Assembly (NCBI GenBank): GCA_910587705.1
Contig: CAJUMX010000015.1
Coordinates: 1-64,000, forward strand
DNA: 64,000 bases
From: an uncultured Oscillibacter sp.
GTDB lineage: Bacteria; Bacillota; Clostridia; Oscillospirales; Oscillospiraceae
Direction of reading: 5' to 3'
In this document: one piece after another, positions 42,739-49,513 of the stretch
How the letters are laid out: each line of letters begins with the position of its first letter
Numbering within the stretch: the first letter of the stretch is position 1
The notes under the pieces: model-generated
Seen by the model: the letters and a program-made list of their open reading frames with translations, nothing else
Told to the model about the DNA's origin: nothing
Database searches by the model: none
Made by a program: the position numbers and the translations under genes

Positions 42739-42792
42739 TTGACAATATAGTGATATGTACTGTATTATTATATTGTAATATGACATGTCATA
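42739..42792 (+). promoter_or_regulatory. symporter promoter with a palindromic operator candidate
   Basis: TTGACA (42739-42744), 18 bp, TATTAT (42763-42768). The perfect palindrome TATGACATGTCATA (42779-42792) sits near the expected transcription start, a good site for the divergent XRE-cupin regulator. Confidence 0.72.
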
Positions 42793-42908
42793 CTCCATGC
42801 ACCGTACAATTTAAAATACTTTGGCATTATACACTATTTGCAAAAGTTTTTCAACCCCCAAGGGGATATTGCGCCCTTGCGGGCAGAGAAAATACGGGAG
42901 GAATATTT

Positions 42909-44399
42909 ATGACAGTCAGTGAAATTATTACAGCCGTTGACAATTTTGCATGGGGGCCTATTCTGGTTATCTTCTCTTTGGGCTGCGGCCTGCTGTTTTC
43001 TATCACTTTGAAATTCCCGCAGATCAGGTTGTTCAAGCAGATGCTCAATTGTTCTTTCAAAAATAACAAAGCGAGTTCTGGCCTTACCCCCTTTCAGGCT
43101 CTAGCCATTGCCATCGGTGGACGTGTGGGAACAGGTAATATTACAGGAACTGCCAGTGCAATCATGTTTGGCGGACCGGGTGCTGTATTTTGGATGTGCG
43201 TCATGGCCATCATTTGCTCCGCCTCTGCTTACATTGAATCCGCACTGGCTCAGATATGGAAACGGAAAGTCAATGGAGAATACGCTGGCGGGCCGGCTTT
43301 CTACATGAATAAAGGTTTGAAGTGCAAACCTATTGCTGCCTTTTACGGTATTGTCAGTGTTGTTTTTCTGATTATCTTTGCCGGTGTGCAGACGAATGCG
43401 TTCTCTTCTGTGGCTAGTGTCAGTTTTAACATACCGCCCATTGCCATTGCAGTATGCTATACCTTACTGCTGATTGTAGTTATTTTCGGTGGCGCCAAGG
43501 TGATTGCCAGTGTGGCAGACAAGGTCGTTCCTTTTATGTCTATCGCTTATGTAGCTGTGGCTCTGATTTTGATTCTCATCAATATCACCCGAGTGCCAGC
43601 TATGTTTGCGCTCATCATCAGTTCAGCATTTAGTAAAAATGCAGTATTTGGTGCCATGGTGGGCTCCGCTATTTCTTGGGGTGTCCGGCGAGGGGTATTC
43701 TCTAATGAAGCTGGTCTAGGTACGGGTGCATGGGTTGCTGGCTGTGCGGATGTCTCACATCCCGCCAAGGCGGGCCTTTCTCAGGCATTCTCCGTGTTTA
43801 TTTCCCTGTGTATCTGTTTGTCCACTTCGCTGATGATTCTTGTCACAAACTGCTATAATGTGATAGGCCCGGATGGTAGTCAAGTAGTAGAGTATATCAG
43901 CGGTAACTACGACATCTTTGCAAGTGAGGCCATCAACACGACTATCAGTGGCTTCGGCTCTGTCTTTATTGCCATTGCCATGTTCTTGTTCACCTTTACT
44001 ACCATCATGGCCTACTCTATGTATCTCAGCCGCATTTACTATTACTTCTTTAGTGACCATATTGGAAACAAGTCCGTAAAACTAGTCAGCATTGCAATCA
44101 ATGTAGCTACTGTGCTTTTAGGATTTGTTGGTCCGCTGGTAAGTTCTACTACGATTTGGAATCTTGCTTCTGCGCTGTGTGGTCTCTTATCTCTTGTAAA
44201 TTTGGCGTGTCTTGCGTTGCTGTATAGACCAGGAGTTGCTACTTTGCGCGATTATGAAGAACAGCTAAAGCATGGAATTGATCCGGTATTTATACCGGAA
44301 CGGTGTGGAATTCAAGGCGCAGAACTGTGGCATGAAATTATTGCCGAAGATTATACCGACGAGTTGGCGGCATATAAACGTATATTCCCTGATAAATAA
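42909..44399 (+). CDS. AGCS-family alanine/glycine:cation symporter
   Basis: 496 residues from ATG 42909 (GGGAGG, 8 bp). Around ten membrane helices. Family motifs GGRVGTGNITGTASAIMFGG then GAVFWMCVMA, GGPAFYMNKGL, and VRRGVFSNEAGLGTGA are clear. The proteins import small neutral amino acids with Na+ or H+. It pairs with the PLP enzyme downstream (91-bp gap) and the divergent regulator, forming the element's only evident metabolic cargo. AT-rich relative to the ICE core. Confidence 0.92.
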   Translation: MTVSEIITAVDNFAWGPILVIFSLGCGLLFSITLKFPQIRLFKQMLNCSFKNNKASSGLTPFQALAIAIGGRVGTGNITGTASAIMFGGPGAVFWMCVMAIICSASAYIESALAQIWKRKVNGEYAGGPAFYMNKGLKCKPIAAFYGIVSVVFLIIFAGVQTNAFSSVASVSFNIPPIAIAVCYTLLLIVVIFGGAKVIASVADKVVPFMSIAYVAVALILILINITRVPAMFALIISSAFSKNAVFGAMVGSAISWGVRRGVFSNEAGLGTGAWVAGCADVSHPAKAGLSQAFSVFISLCICLSTSLMILVTNCYNVIGPDGSQVVEYISGNYDIFASEAINTTISGFGSVFIAIAMFLFTFTTIMAYSMYLSRIYYYFFSDHIGNKSVKLVSIAINVATVLLGFVGPLVSSTTIWNLASALCGLLSLVNLACLALLYRPGVATLRDYEEQLKHGIDPVFIPERCGIQGAELWHEIIAEDYTDELAAYKRIFPDK

Positions 44400-44490
44400 A
44401 TTGCAACGCAGAAACATTGTCAAACTGGAATTAACCCAAAGATAACACATAAGCAATTTGGACAAACTAATATGTAAAGGAGTATTTACT

Positions 44491-45684
44491 ATGGGAAACT
44501 TGAATTTAGACATTCTGCATAATAGAAAAGGAACAGATTGCGTAAAATGGGATCATAAAGATTTTGTAGATAGCAGAGTATCTGATACCGCATTGCCGCT
44601 TTGGCTTTCAGATATGGAGTTTAAAGTCGCTGATGAAATAACAGAGGCTTTGATCAAAAGGGTTGAGCATGGATTTCTTGGACATTCTATGCCTGGGGAA
44701 AACTATTTTCAATCCGTTCAAGGTTGGTATAAACGGCGATTTAATTGGACGATTGAAAAAGATTCCATCTTCTATTCGCCAGGCGTTCTTCCAGCTCTTG
44801 GTTTTGTCATAAGAGGATTCACAAAAGAAGGGGATGGCATTATTATTCAAGAACCTGTTTTTTATCCCTTTGCTGAGTTAATTGAAGGAAACAACAGAAA
44901 AGTTGTAAACAATCAATTAATCAACAACGATGAAAATTACAGTATTGATTTTTCCGATTTGGAAAGCAAATTGAAAAATCCTAATAATACAATGATGATC
45001 CTGTGTTCGCCCCACAATCCTGTGGGCAGAGTGTGGACAAAAGAAGAATTGAAAAAGGTAGTGGATCTGTGTCGTGAAAATGATGTTTTGATCTTTTCTG
45101 ACGAACTGCATTGTGATGCGACGCGAGCTAATGTGACACACTTTCCAACAAAGACAATCACAGATTACAACAAAATCATTACGGCAGTCGCATTGGGAAA
45201 AACATTTAATGTAGGCGGTGTTCCAATTTCACAAATCATCATTGATGATGAAGAATTAAGAAAGATCTGGCATAAAGAAACAAGACTTAAACATTACATC
45301 AGCTTTGCACCGCCATTGGATATGGTATTGACAGAGGTCGCTTACAATAAGTGCGAATACTGGGTTGATGAAGTGATGGAGTATATTGAAGGTAACTTCA
45401 ACTTTTTGGTAGATTATCTTCAAGAGCATCTTCCCAAAACAAAATATAAGAAGCCAGAAGGAACTTTCTTGGCGTGGATCAATTTTGGTGCGTATGTTAA
45501 TTACGAGAAACTATTTGAATTGCTGATTACAAAATATGACGTATTGATCGAAAACGGCCGTGTATTTGGTGAATCTGGAGCTGGTTATTTTAGAATGACA
45601 GTTGCTTGCCCAAGAAGTTTTCTAAAGGAAGGCCTAGATAGAATTATTGAAGCAATTCATGAATTAGAAAAAAATCCAGACTAA
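44491..45684 (+). CDS. MalY/PatB-family PLP-dependent C-S lyase / aminotransferase
   Basis: 397 residues from ATG 44491 (AAAGGAG, 8 bp). Fold-type I markers: LPLWLSDMEFKVADEITEAL near the N-terminus (MalY/PatB hallmark), CSPHNPVGRVWTKEEL, SDELHCD (PLP-binding Asp), ALGKTFNVGG (Schiff-base Lys) and a C-terminal Arg in YFRMTVACPR. The family splits cystathionine, cysteine or S-conjugates into a thiol, pyruvate and ammonia. The substrate cannot be fixed; a sulfur amino acid taken up by the linked symporter is an inference. Confidence 0.88.
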   Translation: MGNLNLDILHNRKGTDCVKWDHKDFVDSRVSDTALPLWLSDMEFKVADEITEALIKRVEHGFLGHSMPGENYFQSVQGWYKRRFNWTIEKDSIFYSPGVLPALGFVIRGFTKEGDGIIIQEPVFYPFAELIEGNNRKVVNNQLINNDENYSIDFSDLESKLKNPNNTMMILCSPHNPVGRVWTKEELKKVVDLCRENDVLIFSDELHCDATRANVTHFPTKTITDYNKIITAVALGKTFNVGGVPISQIIIDDEELRKIWHKETRLKHYISFAPPLDMVLTEVAYNKCEYWVDEVMEYIEGNFNFLVDYLQEHLPKTKYKKPEGTFLAWINFGAYVNYEKLFELLITKYDVLIENGRVFGESGAGYFRMTVACPRSFLKEGLDRIIEAIHELEKNPD

Positions 45685-45780
45685 CAATGCTAACTGCCAG
45701 TTAAAAAACTTAGTTATTTGATAAAGAAGAAATGCAACCCAAAGCATACAATATACAGAAAAAACTATAATTTGCACTTT

Positions 45781-45812
45781 GCCCGGCTGGTCTACATCCA
45801 GCCGGGCATTTT
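45781..45812 (+). terminator. terminator of the cargo cassette
   Basis: GCCCGGCTGG and CCAGCCGGGC (10 bp) around TCTACAT, followed by ATTTTT. Confidence 0.87.
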
Positions 45813-45955
45813 TGTCGAATTTTGCCGCTGTCCAAAAATTTCCACAAATTTTTTTCAAATAGGGCCCATTTAGCGGGCACGGAAAGACGGCGGCGGTGTC
45901 TTGGTAGCGGAAAGGGAGAGGACCACCTTATCCCCCAACGAAAGGGGGTGATAAA

Positions 45956-46387
45956 TTGGGATCGAACCCCCGCGACCATGACGAGCGGGTCCGCTTTGAC
46001 GCATTTTGTAAGGCGGTCCTGCGAAACGAGGCCCGGAACCATATGCGGGACCTGCGCCGTCAGCGGAGGCATGAGACTTCGCTGGACGCTGTTCCGCAGG
46101 AGGAAATGGACAAGCTCTCCACGGTGGACCACTACCCCAGCGACAGCCATGTGTTTTCCTCGCATGGGTATGACCTGCTGATCGACAACGAGATTGTGGC
46201 CGACGCCTTCGCCGGTCTGCCCGCCACGGAGCAGAGCATTTTGATTCTGCGCTGTGTGCTGGACCTGACAGACGAGGAAATCGGCGGCCTCCTGGGAATG
46301 TCCAGAAGCGCCGTACAGCGGCGCAGGGCGAAAACCCTGGACGGACTTCGGGCGAAATTGACGGCGTTGATGCCGAAGGGAGGTTGA
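45956..46387 (+). CDS. small sigma-70 family RNA polymerase sigma factor
   Basis: 143 residues from a TTG at 45956 (AAAGGGGGTG, 6 bp). Region 2-like N-terminal helices (RFDAFCKAVLRNEARNHMRD) and a region 4 HTH (LPATEQSILILRCVLDLTDE, EIGGLLGMSRSAVQRRRAKT). These are common near the right end of Tn1549-like ICEs. It may direct transcription of ICE genes, possibly those with the TTTGACGCTTTTC promoter motif (inference). Confidence 0.83.
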   Translation: MGSNPRDHDERVRFDAFCKAVLRNEARNHMRDLRRQRRHETSLDAVPQEEMDKLSTVDHYPSDSHVFSSHGYDLLIDNEIVADAFAGLPATEQSILILRCVLDLTDEEIGGLLGMSRSAVQRRRAKTLDGLRAKLTALMPKGG

Positions 46388-46393
46388 AAGCAA

Positions 46394-46630
46394 ATGAAAC
46401 GGCCCCATCACAAGGGCAGAGAGCTGCTGCCCCTTTCGGTGATCCATGCGGCCCAGGCCGGGGACGCCGAGGCCATGGAGCAGATTCTGCGGTACTACGG
46501 CGGCTACATAAACAAGCTCTGCACCCGGAAGCTCTATGACGAAGGCGGATTTCCTCATGAGTGCTTGGACGAGTACATGAAGCGCCGTCTGGAGATCAAG
46601 CTCATTCAGGCCATCGTCACCACGAGCTGA
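46394..46630 (+). CDS. HTH_16-type regulator (Tn916 Orf-like)
   Basis: 78 residues, 6 bp after the sigma factor stop. LPLSVIHAAQAGDAEAMEQI and LRYYGGYINKLCTRKLYDE match the helix-turn-helix domain family found with conjugative transposon sigma factors, resembling a region 1/2 sigma fragment. The pair is likely co-expressed and regulates transfer or excision. Confidence 0.82.
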   Translation: MKRPHHKGRELLPLSVIHAAQAGDAEAMEQILRYYGGYINKLCTRKLYDEGGFPHECLDEYMKRRLEIKLIQAIVTTS

Positions 46631-46930
46631 CGAGGCAGACCAGCCGGAACGGCTTACCCTTTCCCCGTTCCGACTGCTGAACTTGCTGAACCTTGACAAA
46701 GAAAGCCCGCAAGATAACGGCGGCGCAGTATAGGGCAACGGATACATCCTGTTCGCGCCGAGCCGGACGGCGGACGCGCCATGACACTTTTCCCCTACGG
46801 GGAAAAGCCGAGCGAACCACATCGCGCCGGAGAGCAAGGGCGGCACCTTGCGGGCAACGACACGCGAACAGGGCAGATACTCCCTTACAGCCACAGTCCG
46901 AGCGTTCAAAGCGTCGCAGGCGATGGGTAG

Positions 46931-47037
46931 GGCCGCGTGAGAACCACGCGGGGGTGAAAGTCCCGTGGAGCTGGTGAGCCGCCAGCCGTCCGATTCATGC
47001 CCATGTAAACCGTACACGGTTGTACGGTTATCCCCAC
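46931..47037 (+). ncRNA. possible group II intron relic or structured RNA
   Basis: Contains GGGGGTGAAAGTCCC, the type of sequence seen near the 5' end of bacterial group II introns, followed by GCTGGTGAGCCGCCAGC and a 3' hairpin ACCGTACACGGTTGTACGGT. No maturase reading frame is present. The rest of 46631-46930 is non-coding, G+C-rich, with no gene I can support. Confidence 0.3.
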
Positions 47038-47047
47038 CAACAATAAA

Positions 47048-47109
47048 TCCCACCGTGAGACACAAATCTATAAAGGCGGACGCCCCTATAAATAAATCCC
47101 ACGGTGAGA
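47048..47109. repeat. two copies of the ICE 13-bp palindrome upstream of tnpW
   Basis: Cores at 47048-47060 and 47097-47109, both with AATAAA on the left and CACAAAT or CGCAAAT on the right. Confidence 0.9.
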
Positions 47110-47136
47110 CGCAAATCCAAAGAAAGGGTGTTCACA

Positions 47137-47295
47137 TTGGCTGATAAGAATTTGAGCAGACAGACCGATGTTGAAAAAATCAAAATTGGCAGCACGACTT
47201 ACATCGTGAATGGATATTTTGCCGCCAGCGGCGTCACTGTTTCTGAAAAAATCAAACGTTTACTTGACAAGGAAACCAAGCGGAAAACTTGCTGA
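47137..47295 (+). CDS. TnpW-like transposon-encoded small protein
   Basis: 52 residues from a TTG at 47137 (AAAGAAAGG, 8 bp). Sequence VEKIKIGSTTYIVNGYFAAS then GVTVSEKIKRLLDKE carries the IGSTTYxV...SEKIxRLL pattern of TnpW proteins that accompany TnpX recombinases. The role is not established in general. Confidence 0.72.
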   Translation: MADKNLSRQTDVEKIKIGSTTYIVNGYFAASGVTVSEKIKRLLDKETKRKTC

Positions 47296-47308
47296 CTTCC
47301 TCGGAAAT

Positions 47309-47337
47309 TTGACGCTTTTCTTGACATTTGATATAAT
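47309..47337 (+). promoter_or_regulatory. promoter of the recombinase operon
   Basis: TTGACG (47309-47314), 17 bp, TATAAT (47332-47337); the -35 region TTTGACGCTTTTC is identical to that at 23811. Confidence 0.8.
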
Positions 47338-47385
47338 ATAAGTGTCACAAGGCAAGAAACGGTGACTGCCGGATTGGAGGCTATG

Positions 47386-47793
47386 ATGAACAGGCAGTTC
47401 AAGCAGATCTCAGCGATTTATACCCGCGTTGACAGCGGGAAGTTTGACATGGAAGAAGCAATTTCCCATCAAAAAGCGACCCTTTCCGAGTATGCGCGGG
47501 AACACGGCTTGACGAATATCCGCGTTTGCTCCGACTGCGGTTTTAGCGCCTATCATGAGACGCGCCCGGCTTTTGTGAAGCTGGAAAACGACATCCGCCA
47601 CGGCAAGGTGTTTGTCTTTGTTCTTTTCGACCTGCCGCGCCTTTCCAGGGACTACATCATTATCAGCGAGTGGATCGAAACGTTTTTACCCCGCTATCAT
47701 GTCGGCCTACACTCTGTCAAGGAGCAGATTACACCAGAGTGGCCTATCCCTCTTGCGCTGCCCATTGCGGCGCTGTTTGGAGGTGGGCGGTAA
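47386..47793 (+). CDS. small serine-recombinase-like protein lacking the usual catalytic serine position
   Basis: 135 residues from ATG 47386 (GGAGG, 5 bp). It follows the resolvase N-terminal fold: AIYTRVDSGKF at strand 1, FVFVLFDLPRLSRDYI near the region that supplies catalytic arginines, then FLPRYHVGLHSVKEQ. In the recombinase next door the first motif is LYVRLSRDDE; here Asp occupies the Ser position and Ser is shifted by one. There are no DNA-binding C-terminal domains. It overlaps tnpX (TAATG). It could be a partner or directionality factor for TnpX, or a decayed paralogue. Confidence 0.7.
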   Translation: MNRQFKQISAIYTRVDSGKFDMEEAISHQKATLSEYAREHGLTNIRVCSDCGFSAYHETRPAFVKLENDIRHGKVFVFVLFDLPRLSRDYIIISEWIETFLPRYHVGLHSVKEQITPEWPIPLALPIAALFGGGR

Positions 47794-49436
47794 TGGCGAT
47801 TATGCAAAAGCTGGTTGAGAAATGGGTGGCCCTCTATGTCCGCCTTTCCCGAGACGATGAGAACGAAGGAGACAGCAACAGCATTGCCCACCAAATCGAA
47901 ATCCTCACCAAGTATGCCAGGGATCACAGCATTTCCAACTACAAGATTTACAAAGATGACGGCTACTCCGGCACCAGCTTCAAGCGTCCCGGGTTTCAGG
48001 AAATGCTGGGGGATATTGAGGCCGGACTTGTCAGCATGGTTGTGGTGAAGGATATGTCCCGGTTTGGCCGGAACTATCTGGAGGTAGGGCTTTATACGGA
48101 AATCCGGTTCCCGGAGATGGGCGTCCGCTTCATTGCCGTCAATGACGGAGTGGACAGTGAGGACCAAAACTCAAATGACTTCACACCTTTTCGCAACATC
48201 ATAAATGAATGGTACGCGAAAGATACGAGTAAGAAGATTCGGGCGGTATTCCGCAACAAGGGAATGTCTGGTCAGCGGCTGTCTACAAATGCCCCTTATG
48301 GTTATATAAAGGGTGAGGATGGTCATCTTCTGATTGACGAGGAGACCGCGCCGGTGGTAGAACTGATTTTTCAGTTATGTGTAGAGGGCAACGGCCCCGG
48401 CAAGATTGCCCGGATGCTGAAAGAGGGGGGAATCCCCACGCCGGGAACCATTGAGTTTCAACGCACAGGCCGGACCCGCCGTTATCACCCGGACGACCCC
48501 TGCCGCTGGACCTCCGACACGATTGCGGATATTTTGGAGCAGGATGCCTACCTGGGCCGAACGACTAATTTCAAGACCGCCAAGCTCTCCTATAAATCCA
48601 AGAAGAAAATTACCAATCCCCCGGAGAAATGGGTTGTTTTTGAAAACACTCACAAGGCTATTATTGACCCGGAAACCTGGGAGATTGTGCAGAAGGCCAG
48701 AGCGCAGCGCCACCGTCCCACGAAGATGGGAGAAATGGGAATGTTCTCCGGGCTGGCGTACTGCGCCGACTGCGGCGCCAAGCTATATCATTGCCGAAGC
48801 ACCACCTGGACACCAAAACAGGAATGTTACTCCTGTTCAACCTACCGATCAAAAAAAGGATGTACGGCCCATTATATCCGGGCTGTGGTTTTGGAACGGC
48901 TTGTACTTCAAAACCTGCAAAGGGTAGTGGCTTATGCCCAGGAGGACGAGGACGAATTTGTACGGCACGTCATGGAGAACAAGACCGCCGTACAGCGGGC
49001 GGAGCAGGAACAGGCCAAGCGGACCCTGGAAAAGCAGGAGCGGCGGATCAACGAACTGGACGCCATTATTCAGAGGCTCTATGAGGACCATGTTACAGGC
49101 AAGTTGAGTGCCGAACGGTTTGCGAAGTTGTCCGAAGGTTACGAGAAGGAGCAGGCAGAATTGAAACATTCCGCCGAGGGCCTTCGGGCTCTTGTGAATG
49201 CCGCCGAGACCCAGGTCGTCAATGTCCAGAGCTTTCTGAAAATCGTGAAGAAGTACACCGAGCCCACGGAACTGACCCCGGCGCTTTTGCGGGAGTTTGT
49301 GGAGAAGGTAGTCGTCCACGCCCCGGATAAGTCCAGCGGACACCGGGTACAGCGGATTGATGTGCATTACACTTTCATTGGGGAGATTGATCTGTCCCCG
49401 GAGTACAGCAAGTATGAAAAAGAGACAACCGCATGA
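47793..49436 (+). CDS. TnpX/TndX-type large serine recombinase
   Basis: 547 residues from ATG 47793. Resolvase domain with catalytic S19 in ALYVRLSRDDE and arginines in VVKDMSRFGRNYLEVG; recombinase domain about 165-300 (APYGYIKGEDGHL, WTSDTIADILEQDAYLGRT). A zinc-ribbon (CADCGAKLYHC, CYSCSTYRSKKGC) precedes a coiled coil, and a DUF4368-like C-terminus (LTPALLREFVEKVVVH) closes it. It should excise and integrate the ICE at GA dinucleotides, as TnpX and TndX do. It lies 60 bp from the right end, as expected. Confidence 0.93.
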   Translation: MAIMQKLVEKWVALYVRLSRDDENEGDSNSIAHQIEILTKYARDHSISNYKIYKDDGYSGTSFKRPGFQEMLGDIEAGLVSMVVVKDMSRFGRNYLEVGLYTEIRFPEMGVRFIAVNDGVDSEDQNSNDFTPFRNIINEWYAKDTSKKIRAVFRNKGMSGQRLSTNAPYGYIKGEDGHLLIDEETAPVVELIFQLCVEGNGPGKIARMLKEGGIPTPGTIEFQRTGRTRRYHPDDPCRWTSDTIADILEQDAYLGRTTNFKTAKLSYKSKKKITNPPEKWVVFENTHKAIIDPETWEIVQKARAQRHRPTKMGEMGMFSGLAYCADCGAKLYHCRSTTWTPKQECYSCSTYRSKKGCTAHYIRAVVLERLVLQNLQRVVAYAQEDEDEFVRHVMENKTAVQRAEQEQAKRTLEKQERRINELDAIIQRLYEDHVTGKLSAERFAKLSEGYEKEQAELKHSAEGLRALVNAAETQVVNVQSFLKIVKKYTEPTELTPALLREFVEKVVVHAPDKSSGHRVQRIDVHYTFIGEIDLSPEYSKYEKETTA

Positions 49437-49454
49437 CGCTCTCGCATCATGCGG
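49429..49454 (-). terminator. inward-facing terminator at the right ICE end
   Basis: 8-bp arms CCGCATGA and TCATGCGG. Read on the minus strand the hairpin is followed by TTGTCTCTTTTT, so it could stop spoIIE transcripts that enter the ICE. Confidence 0.6.
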
Positions 49455-49474
49455 CTGCCTCCCGCCAGGAAAAC

Positions 49475-49511
49475 TTCTTTATCAGGGTTCCCCCGAGGGC
49501 GGCCCGTTTTT
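49475..49511 (+). other. attR: right end of the ICE and right half of the host terminator
   Basis: Recombinase arm TTCTTTATCAGG (49475-49486), 8-bp spacer, crossover GA (49495-49496), then host GGCGGCCCG (49498-49506) and TTTTT. The host arm is the exact reverse complement of 10066-10074. Confidence 0.9.
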
Positions 49512-49513
49512 CG

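Larger units (their letters stand above)
10077..49496. mobile_element. 39.4-kb Tn1549/Tn5397-like integrative and conjugative element
   Basis: Bounded by GA dinucleotides and inverted 12-bp arms. It carries, left to right, replication/partition-like genes, anti-restriction genes, MobC-relaxase, surface proteins and sortase, a type IV secretion set, an AT-rich cargo cassette, regulators and a TnpX-type serine recombinase. Gene content and order are those of the large Tn1549-like ICE group of Clostridia. The usual later block of such elements (DUF4315, DUF4366, topoisomerase, large helicase/methylase genes) is absent between NlpC/P60 and the sigma factor, where the cargo sits. Several genes are broken (replication initiator, PAPS-reductase-like), so mobility may be reduced. 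Confidence 0.93.

Noticed and set aside
11150..47109. CRISPR array made from the 13-bp palindromes
   Set aside because: Copies are kilobases apart with irregular spacing, no spacers and no cas genes.
47321..47337. TTGACA at 47321 as the -35 of the recombinase promoter
   Set aside because: Only 5 bp from TATAAT; TTGACG at 47309 has the correct 17-bp spacing.
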